This document shows positions 15,970-22,966 of a stretch of 34,286 bases of DNA, piece after piece. The DNA comes from Calidifonticultor sp964387355. GTDB lineage: Bacteria; Actinomycetota; Humimicrobiia; Humimicrobiales; Humimicrobiaceae. Below the pieces are notes generated by a model. That model did not search any database. It had not been told where the DNA came from and saw nothing but the letters and a program-made list of their open reading frames with translations. The stretch lies in NCBI GenBank assembly GCA_964387355.1, contig CAYLWJ010000102.1:1-34286 (forward strand). The letters are read 5' to 3'. Position 1 is the first letter of the stretch; each line of letters begins with the position of its first letter. Position numbers and translations under genes: made by a program.

Positions 15970-17325
15970 TTATTCTTTTGCTGCTTCAACTAAACTCTTG
16001 ATGAATTCTTCAGGAGTTATTTGTTGTCCAAAAATTCCCTGCATTCCATTCATTATTGCTGTATAAACCTTAGTATTATAAACTACTCTACTTTGAGCTT
16101 TAGATTGTGCATTTAACATATTTTGGAAAAGTTCACTTTTAGCTGATAAATCACCCTTATATTCACTTGATGGAATAAAATCGTTAGCAACTAATGCATC
16201 TTTTCCTTCATCATTTGTCATATATCTTAAGAATTCAACTGCCATTTCAACGTTTGGGCTATTTTTATAAATTACAAACATTTCAGCTACTCCACCTGTC
16301 GGCAAGAATTCATCCCCAGCCTTTAAAGGTGGTGTTGGAAATAGACTATATTCAAATGCACCAGCAATGTCTGCAGTTATACCCCCAGTAATAAAATTGC
16401 CTACTGGATAAAACATTGCTGCCTGCTGCTGAACAAATAAATCCTTAGCTCCTACAAAAGCATCCATAGAATTAGCACCTGGTGCATAAACACCTGCTGC
16501 AACAAGATCAGCAACATTTTTAGCAGCCTGTAAGAATACCGGGTCATCCCAGCCAATCTTACCTTCATCAGCCATTGCTAATTTTGTATGAGTTGGGTCT
16601 GTATAAGCAACTTGAGCAAAAAATGAATCTGCTGCAGTCCAAAGGTCTTTAGTTCCTTGTGATAAGCAGAATTTACCTTTATCTTTCAATTTTTTAGCTA
16701 GATCTTTTAATTCATCTTGCGACTTAGGAATTTCTAATCCGAATTCTTTAAACATATTTTTATTGTATGCAATCTGTAATGTGTTTAAATCTAACGGTAC
16801 TGCCCAAGATTCACCATCAACAGAAATTGCTTTCATTACATTTGGGAAGAATTCTGGAAAACCTTCTTTAAGTACATCAGTTAATGGTAATAGTTTCCCA
16901 GACCTTGCAAGTTCAGTGTATTCGCCAGCCCATGGAATTTGAAAAATATCAGGAGCCTCTTCTCCAGAAAGAACAGCTTTAAGCTTAACCAAATATTCGG
17001 AATAGCTAATATACTCTCTTTTAATTGTTACATTAGGATAATCAGCAGTAAATCTTTTTTCTGCATCTTCATGTACTAAAGGGTATGAACCTTCATTATT
17101 CCATGACCAAAATTCTAAGGTTATAGGTTCGCTGGTTTTGGTTTCCTTTGTTGTTTCTGCAGCAGTTTTTTCTGCAGCAGTTGTTTCAGCAGCTTTTGTT
17201 TCTGCAGCAGTTGTTTCTGGAGTTTTTTCTGCAGTTGTAGCTTTTTTACACCCAGTAACTGATAAGCTAACAATTAAGAAAACAACCACTATAACAGCAA
17301 ACAAACTAAAAATCAGCTTTTTCAT
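15970..17325 (-). CDS. extracellular sugar-binding lipoprotein of an ABC transporter
   Basis: This 451-residue family 1 solute-binding protein begins with a lipoprotein signal peptide (lipobox SVTGC, Cys26). An Ala/Thr/Glu/Lys repeat linker (about 28-66) follows, and then the mature binding domain starts at LEFWSWNNEG. Later family features are EAPDIFQIPWAGEY, VPLDLNTLQIAYNKNMFKEFG, QQQAAMFYPVGNF and AVEFLRYMTNDEGK. It delivers a sugar or oligosaccharide to the two permeases encoded downstream. GGAGGTAATTAA before the ATG is a strong start. Its start region appears to be duplicated about 121 bases upstream. The ligand cannot be predicted from sequence. Confidence 0.93.
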   Translation of the reverse strand: MKKLIFSLFAVIVVVFLIVSLSVTGCKKATTAEKTPETTAAETKAAETTAAEKTAAETTKETKTSEPITLEFWSWNNEGSYPLVHEDAEKRFTADYPNVTIKREYISYSEYLVKLKAVLSGEEAPDIFQIPWAGEYTELARSGKLLPLTDVLKEGFPEFFPNVMKAISVDGESWAVPLDLNTLQIAYNKNMFKEFGLEIPKSQDELKDLAKKLKDKGKFCLSQGTKDLWTAADSFFAQVAYTDPTHTKLAMADEGKIGWDDPVFLQAAKNVADLVAAGVYAPGANSMDAFVGAKDLFVQQQAAMFYPVGNFITGGITADIAGAFEYSLFPTPPLKAGDEFLPTGGVAEMFVIYKNSPNVEMAVEFLRYMTNDEGKDALVANDFIPSSEYKGDLSAKSELFQNMLNAQSKAQSRVVYNTKVYTAIMNGMQGIFGQQITPEEFIKSLVEAAKE

Positions 17326-17381
17326 TTAATTACCTCCTTTAAATAGTTTACTTTACTTTCTTTTGTTAATAAAATATAAAG

Positions 17382-17433
17382 GAGATTTGTTTAGGTAGAG
17401 CGGCCCTGCTCAAATAAATCCTGAACAAATCTC
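17382..17433. repeat. 14-bp stem with inner hairpin in the binding-protein leader
   Basis: GAGATTTGTT (17382-17391) is the exact inverse of AACAAATCTC (17424-17433). On the plus strand TAGG/CCTG extends this to 14 pairs with one G-U; on the operon strand that extension has one C-A mismatch. Inside lies a second stem, GAGC/GCTC (17398-17401 with 17408-17411), around a GC-rich loop. No strong U-run follows on the operon strand. It may be a structured 5' leader of the binding-protein mRNA, or the ends of a small mobile remnant. I could not match it to a known riboswitch. Confidence 0.6.
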
Positions 17434-17447
17434 AATTTTTCATTCAA
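17391..17447 (-). CDS. possible 18-codon leader ORF before the binding-protein gene
   Basis: Six bases after an ideal GGAGG, a TTG opens a frame reading MNEKLRFVQDLFEQGRST before TAA. A second start, ATG at 17443, would give only MKN. The codons CAG GGC CGC TCT ACC are richer in G+C than neighbouring genes. The peptide loosely resembles the N-terminus of IS481-type transposases, which could mean a tiny insertion-sequence relic. The alternative is a genuine leader peptide coupled to the hairpin it overlaps. Evidence for translation is only the ribosome-binding site. Confidence 0.3.
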   Translation of the reverse strand: MNEKLRFVQDLFEQGRST

Positions 17448-17497
17448 TAATTACCTCCTTTCCTTATATTTTTTAAGCCTGCTTTTACTAAAATATT

Positions 17498-18292
17498 TTA
17501 TGAATAAATTTTATTTATAGTCTGTGAAATATCTTCAACTTTATCCATACTAATTTCAATATGGAACTTAGCCATGTCACCACGAATTTTATTCAAACTA
17601 AATTCAATCGGCTGACCATCATTTAATAAAGCTGTATTATAAAATGATAATATTGGTGCACCCACTTTTATATTAAATAACTTTGCCTCTTGAGGTGTAG
17701 CTATGGTTGCTTCTAAAACTCTATTTAATTTATAAATTTTTAAGTTATAATATTTATCTAATACATTTATTAGAGACTCTTTAACTAATAAATTTGCATC
17801 AAAATTACTGCATAATTTCTGGGGAATTGATGTCATTGAGTAATGATAAGGTTCGCCTTCTAAATATCTTAGTCTTTCAATTTTAAATACTTTATCATTA
17901 GCACTAATATTTAGATTAGCTATATCCTTTTGATCAGGGCTTGTTAAATTAAAACTTAAAATCTTATTATCAACCTTATATCCTTTTTCAGTTAAATCCT
18001 GATAAGTTCCAATCAATCTATTAAATAACTGCTCTTCTATTTTAGGTTTAGAAACTACAGTCCCTTTTCCTTTTACTTTTTTAATTAAACCCTCCAATAA
18101 AAGATTATCAAGTGCTTTTCTGACAGTTATCCTGCTTACTTTAAATAAATCAGAAATTTCCCTTTCTGAAGGAATAAAATCACCAGGAGCCCATTCACCT
18201 TTCATTATAGAGTCTTTTATAGACTGTTGAATTTGATAATAATATGGTATCGGAATATTTTTATTTATGTTATAATTCATAATAAATACCAT
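17498..18292 (-). CDS. GntR/HutC-family transcriptional regulator
   Basis: This 264-residue protein has a winged helix-turn-helix (about 12-80: PYYYQIQQSI, PGDFIPSEREISDLF, VSRITVRKALDNLLLEGLI, GKGTVV) and a C-terminal UTRA effector domain (about 90-255) that in this family binds sugar phosphates or amino-acid-type ligands. It most likely controls the downstream transport/catabolic operon and the divergent RLP gene. A second in-frame Met at 18280 is an alternative start, and neither start has a clear Shine-Dalgarno sequence. A perfect dyad lies within its own apparent promoter, implying autoregulation. The half-site ATACCA recurs at 18286-18291, at the start codon. Confidence 0.92.
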   Translation of the reverse strand: MVFIMNYNINKNIPIPYYYQIQQSIKDSIMKGEWAPGDFIPSEREISDLFKVSRITVRKALDNLLLEGLIKKVKGKGTVVSKPKIEEQLFNRLIGTYQDLTEKGYKVDNKILSFNLTSPDQKDIANLNISANDKVFKIERLRYLEGEPYHYSMTSIPQKLCSNFDANLLVKESLINVLDKYYNLKIYKLNRVLEATIATPQEAKLFNIKVGAPILSFYNTALLNDGQPIEFSLNKIRGDMAKFHIEISMDKVEDISQTINKIYS

Positions 18293-18318
18293 TTGATTTA
18301 AGTTTAGCAGTTATACAT

Positions 18319-18348
18319 ATCATAATATATATACCAGTGGTATGTCAA
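18319..18348 (-). promoter_or_regulatory. probable GntR-gene promoter
   Basis: On the minus strand TTGACA (18348-18343), a perfect -35 box, is followed after 18 bases by TATGAT (18324-18319), one mismatch from the -10 consensus. Transcription would begin near 18312, about 20 bases before the first ATG. The spacer is occupied by the 13-bp dyad. An overlapping CATAAT on the plus strand (18321-18326) could serve as a -10 for the RLP gene, but I see no well-spaced -35 for it. Confidence 0.6.
18331..18343. promoter_or_regulatory. GntR-type operator dyad
   Basis: ATACCA-G-TGGTAT is a perfect 6-1-6 inverted repeat in the 108-base divergent region between the GntR and RLP genes. HutC-type GntR regulators bind dyads of this size. 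Its place between the -35 and -10 boxes would let the repressor block its own promoter and probably the RLP promoter. Half-sites recur at 18286-18291 and 18245-18250. Confidence 0.7.
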
Positions 18349-18400
18349 GATAAATATTAAAAATTTAAAAGAATTATTAAATTTATAGTTAAATTATTAA

Positions 18401-19681
18401 ATGGAAAAATTTTTAAATTTAATTTTACCAGAAGAAGCTTTTGAATCAGACAATATAATAGCAACATATTTTTATAGGTCTAGACAAAATGAAGACGTTT
18501 ATGAAAAAGCAAAAAGATTCGCTATTGGGCAAACTGTTGGCACATGGGTTCCTATACCTGGAATTACTTCAAAACTATTAAATAAATATGGAGGAAAAAT
18601 TGTAAATATTTATGATATACCCCCAATTGAGCTTACAACAGATCTGTCTGAAAATTCTTTTCATATTATTCAAATCGCATTTCCGGATGAAAACTATATA
18701 CCACAAATTCCTATGCTTTTAACTACTTTGCTTGGAAATGATATTTCAACCTCTTTACAGGTTAAACTAATAGATATAAAGTTTTCAAAAAATTTTTTAT
18801 CCTATTTTAAAGGACCAAAATTTGGAATTGACGGCATTTACAATTATCTAAATGTTAAAGAAAAAAGACCGATCATTTTAAATATGATTAAGCCCTGTCT
18901 TGGTTATACTCCAAATCAGGGTGCAGAGATTTTTAAAAGCTTAGCTATGGGTGGCATAGATATAATTAAGGATGATGAATTATTTGCAAATACCTCATAT
19001 AGTTCTATTGAAGATAGAGTTAAAGCATATCGAAAGGCATCACAAGAAATTTATGAAAAAACTGGGCATAAAACTGCATTCTGTGTAAACATAACAGACA
19101 GACCTGATAAAATGATTGAAAATGCATACAGGGCTATAGATGCTGGCGCTTCAATGCTTATGATTAATTTTATTACAACTGGTATTGGCTCTCTTCAAGC
19201 AATTGCTGAAGATCCAAATATAAAAGTGCCAATACTTGCACATTTTGCCTCAGCCGGGTCATTAACAGAGTCACCTTATTGTGGTATATCAACTCCGCTT
19301 CTGCTTGGAAAACTGGTTCGTCTTGCAGGGGCAGATATGTGTTTATTTAGCTCACCATATAGCAATTATCCATTTTTAAAAGCAAGATATATTCAAATTG
19401 CTAATTGCCAAAGATTACCCCTATGGAAGATAAAACCTACTATGCCTGTTATTGGTGGAGGCGTTCATCCAGGAAATGTTGAAAATATAGTAAACGATTT
19501 AGGAAAGGAAATAGTTCTTGCCCCTGGTGGCGCTATATTAGGACACCCACTTGGTCCAACAGAAGGTGCTAAAGCTATGATGCAGGCTGTAAAAGCTCTA
19601 GGCAAAGGACTAAAATTAAACGAAGCCTCTAAATTGAAAAGCTATGAAGCTTTAAAAACTGCATTAGAAATATGGAAATGA
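18401..19681 (+). CDS. form IV RuBisCO-like protein (RLP)
   Basis: This 426-residue protein has the RuBisCO large-subunit fold and aligns best in memory with MtnW-type RLPs. It keeps the lysine that is carbamylated in RuBisCO and the metal ligands (Lys190, Asp192, Glu193 in IIKDDE), the Lys175 equivalent (Lys164 in MIKPCLG), the Asn123 equivalent (Asn113), the His294 equivalent (His281) and a phosphate-site-like APGGAILGHPLG. It lacks the RuBisCO Glu60 (GQTVGTW), Lys177 (Cys166 here), Arg295 (Phe282) and loop-6 Lys334, so it should not fix CO2. RLPs carry out proton transfers or decarboxylations on phosphorylated sugar-like substrates. It is transcribed divergently from GntR and the sugar cluster. 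The ATG lacks a visible Shine-Dalgarno sequence. Confidence 0.9.
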   Translation: MEKFLNLILPEEAFESDNIIATYFYRSRQNEDVYEKAKRFAIGQTVGTWVPIPGITSKLLNKYGGKIVNIYDIPPIELTTDLSENSFHIIQIAFPDENYIPQIPMLLTTLLGNDISTSLQVKLIDIKFSKNFLSYFKGPKFGIDGIYNYLNVKEKRPIILNMIKPCLGYTPNQGAEIFKSLAMGGIDIIKDDELFANTSYSSIEDRVKAYRKASQEIYEKTGHKTAFCVNITDRPDKMIENAYRAIDAGASMLMINFITTGIGSLQAIAEDPNIKVPILAHFASAGSLTESPYCGISTPLLLGKLVRLAGADMCLFSSPYSNYPFLKARYIQIANCQRLPLWKIKPTMPVIGGGVHPGNVENIVNDLGKEIVLAPGGAILGHPLGPTEGAKAMMQAVKALGKGLKLNEASKLKSYEALKTALEIWK

Positions 19682-19933
19682 AGAATTAATTAAATTAGTT
19701 ATTAAATAATAAGAAAGTTAATCACTAAAATTCTTAATTAGTTATTGCTGATTAATTCAAATATTTTTGATATTTTTCACATTTCTAAGCTTAAATTTTT
19801 TTAAATTATTTAATTTTTATTAATTATTCAGCAAGAACTAATTAATTTCAGCCAAATATTTAAATATCATCTATTAATATTATCTATGAAAATTTTCTAT
19901 AAAGATTTTTGTCAACAAATATATTATAAAATA

Positions 19934-20431
19934 TTAATAATTCTTGTCCAAAATCCTTAAAAGTCTTGCTCTATTATAGCGCTGAAGCATTATACATGGT
20001 AAATTTACTAAAAATGCATAAACAATCATTATAATTCCTGACCACCAGGGATTCCATAAGAAAAAAATCCAAACAGGCAATATTTGAAGCCAATGCGTAA
20101 TCTCACCTCGACAAGTTTCAAGCATAAATGTGTTAAAATACTTTTTATTAGTTTGCTCCAGCTTCTTCTGTTCCAGCTTTTTCTTAGGAAAACCCTTTTT
20201 GAAAATCTTTGCACCATCCGGAACTTTGTCTTTCCACTTTTTTATTTTAAATATCTTTTCATAAATCTTCCCATGACTTTCAAAGCTTTTAATTTTAAAA
20301 AGCCAATTGTTATAATTAAATTTTCCAAGCGGTATTTTCAAACACAAATAAGATACACCAAGATGTATAACTACCCATGAAGAAATATTTAAGAATATAA
20401 GCCAAAAATGTGTAAGATTTTTTATTATCAT
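19934..20431 (-). CDS. CrtO-like glycosyl-diaponeurosporenoate acyltransferase family protein
   Basis: This 165-residue membrane protein has the same length as S. aureus CrtO and shares its pattern: a hydrophobic start, then LCLKIPLGKF, KSFESHGKIYEKIFKIKKWK, PDG, ETCRGEITHWLQILPV and a C-terminal LQRYNRARLLRIL. CrtO adds a fatty acyl group to the glucose of the C30 carotenoid staphyloxanthin. The ATG abuts the stop of the upstream glycosyltransferase gene (TAAATG), with AGGA before it, so the pair is coupled just as CrtQ and CrtO functions are paired. No crtM/crtN-type genes lie here, so the real acceptor may be another glycolipid. It converges with the RLP gene across a 252-base gap without an obvious terminator. 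Confidence 0.85.
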   Translation of the reverse strand: MIIKNLTHFWLIFLNISSWVVIHLGVSYLCLKIPLGKFNYNNWLFKIKSFESHGKIYEKIFKIKKWKDKVPDGAKIFKKGFPKKKLEQKKLEQTNKKYFNTFMLETCRGEITHWLQILPVWIFFLWNPWWSGIIMIVYAFLVNLPCIMLQRYNRARLLRILDKNY

Positions 20432-21685
20432 TTACTTCCTTTTATTATTTATTGATCGGCCTTTCCATTTAATATCTATTTTAAATACACTTATAATTAT
20501 CGACCAGAAAAAAATAATAATAAAAAATATCATAAACAAAGGGTATAAAGCAGATGTCATGAAACTAAAATTACCTATTCTTTTTAACATCCAGTTAATT
20601 TGAACAGCATAGGCAATATAAAAAATTAAACCTGTAATAAGGTAAATAAGATTAAAATTAAATATAACTCCAATAAACATCGTCAACGGATAAAAACTGC
20701 CTGATATCCATAAAATAATTAATAAAAGATTTAAAACAGAAGTAGATTTTGCACCAGTAGAAAAACTCCTTGAATAGCCATTAATTAAGCTTCCTAAACC
20801 ATCAGGATACATTCTGAAGTTTATAGTATTTTTTCCACCAAAACAAAAAACATTTTTATTATTTTTTATAAATTTTTTGCCTATTTCAAGGTCTTCAAGT
20901 ACTTTATCTTTTGCAATTTGGTGTCCACCTATTGAAAAATATAAATCTTTTTCACAGAGAAGACAGGGCCCAAACGCCCCTATTGGTTTTACCTTAAATT
21001 GAAGAGGAGTAAATACATTTATTGACCCCATAAGTACCAGATTAAAAAAAGAAACAAAATTTTCATAGAATTTTTTAATCTTATGATAAGGCTGAACACT
21101 AATCACACCTTTATAAACCAAATAAGTTAAGGCAAGGTTTTCTAAACCTTCAGGTTCTAGCTTTGTATCTGCATCAAGAAAAAGAAGTAGATCTCCTTTT
21201 GCAGCTAAGGCTCCATTATAGCATGCCCAAGGCTTTCCAAACCAACCTTTTGGAATACTATCTATATTTATTATTTTAGCATTATTTTCAATCCCTACTT
21301 GGGCAGTGTCATCTAAAGATTGGTCATTTACAAGTATTACTTCAAAAGGCTTAAGTTTTTGATTGGCAAGTGAGTAAAAAAGCTCTTTTAAATTCTTTTG
21401 TTCATTTCTAGCTGGAATTATAATTGAAATTTTTAGCTCATTTAGACTATTAATTACAGTATTTAAATTGTTTAAATCCGAATTTTTAAAATCAATTAAC
21501 TGAGGTAAATTATATAAACTTTTTTTTAAGCTTTTTGCTTTATTCTTCTTATTAATATATTGAGTATATAGAGATTTTAAAGACTTAAAAGAAATGCAAA
21601 AAGGTATTTTCCAAAGAAACCAAAATCCTACCAGCCAGCAAAAAGTTCTAATAACTAAATTTATATAATAGCTAGTCGTTATAAT
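20432..21685 (-). CDS. CrtQ-like family 2 glycosyltransferase with unusual start
   Basis: The frame is open from 21709 to the stop at 20432 and encodes a full GT2 glycosyltransferase. An N-terminal membrane segment (about residues 5-30) is followed by IIPARNE (Pro91-Glu95), VNDQSLDDT and the metal motif LDADT (Asp171, Asp173). Later come VISVQPYHKIKKFYENF, which matches S. aureus CrtQ, and C-terminal membrane helices. CrtQ glucosylates 4,4'-diaponeurosporenoate. No ATG, GTG or TTG exists in frame before residue 189. I place the start at ATT (21685), six bases after AGGGGG. Alternatively one extra G in GGGGG (21692-21696) has put an upstream ATG (21704) out of frame. The CrtO-like gene follows directly. 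Confidence 0.75.
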   Translation of the reverse strand: MITTSYYINLVIRTFCWLVGFWFLWKIPFCISFKSLKSLYTQYINKKNKAKSLKKSLYNLPQLIDFKNSDLNNLNTVINSLNELKISIIIPARNEQKNLKELFYSLANQKLKPFEVILVNDQSLDDTAQVGIENNAKIINIDSIPKGWFGKPWACYNGALAAKGDLLLFLDADTKLEPEGLENLALTYLVYKGVISVQPYHKIKKFYENFVSFFNLVLMGSINVFTPLQFKVKPIGAFGPCLLCEKDLYFSIGGHQIAKDKVLEDLEIGKKFIKNNKNVFCFGGKNTINFRMYPDGLGSLINGYSRSFSTGAKSTSVLNLLLIILWISGSFYPLTMFIGVIFNFNLIYLITGLIFYIAYAVQINWMLKRIGNFSFMTSALYPLFMIFFIIIFFWSIIISVFKIDIKWKGRSINNKRK

Positions 21686-21696
21686 AAATTTCCCCC

Positions 21697-21735
21697 TTAA
21701 GCATTTTACTTAAGCATTTTACTTAAGCATTTTAT
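21697..21735. repeat. three tandem copies of a 13-bp repeat
   Basis: TTAAGCATTTTAC is repeated at 21697-21709, 21710-21722 and, as TTAAGCATTTTAT, 21723-21735. On the minus strand each copy carries an ATG followed within three codons by a stop, or by the G5 run in the copy nearest the glycosyltransferase gene. The array therefore occupies that gene's start region and may affect its expression. Confidence 0.85.
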
Positions 21736-21888
21736 TTATAATAGTATGTGTGAATACATATTTTAGATATTATAGATAATAACTAGATAATATTATAATT
21801 AAATATACATTGGATTCTTATTAAGAAATAAATATATTAATATTAAAATATATTAAATAGTGCGTACAACTTATTTTATTTATACAAC

Positions 21889-22689
21889 TTATTCAAATGC
21901 TGGTCCTTTATCATCAGCATTATTATTAAAACCAGCTTTCTCCCAATATCCCCTAAAGTTAGTATTAGATGATAGCTCCATACGTGTAACCCATTTTGCC
22001 CATTTATAACCAAATTTGCTTTTTGCAACCACCTGAAAAGGAAATCCTCTCTCTGGTGGAAGTGTTATATCATTAATTTTTAGTGCAAGCAGTATGTTAT
22101 TATCACGAATATAGTCTAAATCAAGAGAAGTATATCCATCTGGGACGTCTTTTGTGTAGAAAATAATTATTTTTGCTTCTGGCTTTACCTTTGCATCATT
22201 AAGAATTGAATTTATTTGAGGCCCAGTCCATTTCGCTGTAAAATTCCACCCTTCTACACAATTTAAAGGCATAAGCCATGACTCCTGTGGGTATTCAAGT
22301 AGCTGCTCATAGGATAATGACAATGGATTTTCAACAAGTCCATCAACTATAAGTCTGTAAGTTTGCTTGTCAATATATTGAGTTCCAGCAAGAGCATTAT
22401 TTCCCTGCTGACTAATTGGAGTAAGTTTTACACCTTCAAACTCTGTAGCTTCTATTTCTTTAGATTCTAATTCTATCTCTTTAGATTCCACTTTAATAGA
22501 TTCAACTTCAGTAGATTCTTTCTCTTTAGATTTTATTTCTTCAGATTCTATTTTAATAGCCATATCTTCTCTGCCTTCAGGCTTTTTTATGCTGCATCCA
22601 GTAACCAAATTCAAAAAAACAGCTAAAAATGACACCAATATAATAAAAATAATCAGCTTTAAAATGTTTTTTACTTTTATTTTTTTCAT
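21889..22689 (-). CDS. lipoprotein molybdopterin-binding oxidoreductase (SUOX/YedY-like)
   Basis: From the chosen start the protein has 266 residues. A lipoprotein signal (lipobox LVTGC, Cys32) is followed by an IES/KESKE-type Glu/Lys/Ser-repeat linker (to about 85). The oxidoreductase molybdopterin-binding domain then spans TYRLIVDGLVENPLSLSYEQ, MPLNCVEGW with the likely molybdenum ligand Cys144, KWTGPQINSIL, and PPERGFPFQVV. Members reduce or oxidise small substrates outside the membrane, such as sulfite or methionine sulfoxide. An earlier Met at 22740 would add 17 residues. I chose 22689 because AAGGAAAAG precedes it and the signal peptide begins MKKIKVK. No twin-arginine motif is visible, although most periplasmic Mo-cofactor proteins use Tat. 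It lies 203 bases upstream of the glycosyltransferase gene. Confidence 0.82.
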   Translation of the reverse strand: MKKIKVKNILKLIIFIILVSFLAVFLNLVTGCSIKKPEGREDMAIKIESEEIKSKEKESTEVESIKVESKEIELESKEIEATEFEGVKLTPISQQGNNALAGTQYIDKQTYRLIVDGLVENPLSLSYEQLLEYPQESWLMPLNCVEGWNFTAKWTGPQINSILNDAKVKPEAKIIIFYTKDVPDGYTSLDLDYIRDNNILLALKINDITLPPERGFPFQVVAKSKFGYKWAKWVTRMELSSNTNFRGYWEKAGFNNNADDKGPAFE

Positions 22690-22966
22690 AAAAATCACTT
22701 TTCCTTTTATTAAATGTTTAAAACCAGCTCGTTTTACCAAAAATTATAAAATTATTATAACAATAAAATAACAAATAACTACTAAAAAATAAAAAATATT
22801 AAATCGAAATTAAGTTATAAAAATTTAAACTTTAAATTTTAAAATAAAGAAAGATATTTAAGCTAATAAAATAATTAATGAAATATATTCACATCAAATA
22901 TATTTACATTAATAATATATGGCTGTAACATTGTTATTAGTTTCAATATCAAAAGAGTGATTTTAG

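Larger units (their letters stand above)
17327..17461 (-). repeat. duplicated ribosome-binding-site region (14-bp direct repeats, 121-bp period)
   Basis: AAAGGAGGTAATTA occurs on the minus strand at 17461-17448 and again at 17340-17327, where it serves the binding-protein gene. The similarity continues past the repeat: both copies are soon followed by AATGAAAAA and a TGA. The upstream copy therefore looks like a duplicated translation-initiation region of the binding-protein gene. The 107 bases between the repeats carry a short frame and an inverted repeat (listed separately). Confidence 0.7.

Noticed and set aside
17382..17433. Known riboswitch or classical Rho-independent terminator
   Set aside because: The sequence did not match any riboswitch consensus I know, and on the operon strand no U-run follows the stem.
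17327..17461. Intact insertion sequence with target-site duplication
   Set aside because: The 14-bp repeats are functional ribosome-binding sites and the similarity continues past them, which fits local duplication better. The insert is too short for a transposase gene.
18401..19681. True CO2-fixing RuBisCO
   Set aside because: Glu60, Lys177, Arg295 and loop-6 Lys334 equivalents are missing, and no small subunit or phosphoribulokinase gene is present.
20432..21121. A 229-residue glycosyltransferase fragment starting at TTG 21121
   Set aside because: The same frame continues upstream without a stop and encodes the nucleotide-sugar and DXD motifs, so the TTG is internal.
21697..21735. CRISPR-like array
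   Set aside because: The units are 13 bp, directly adjacent and without spacers, and no cas genes are in the window.
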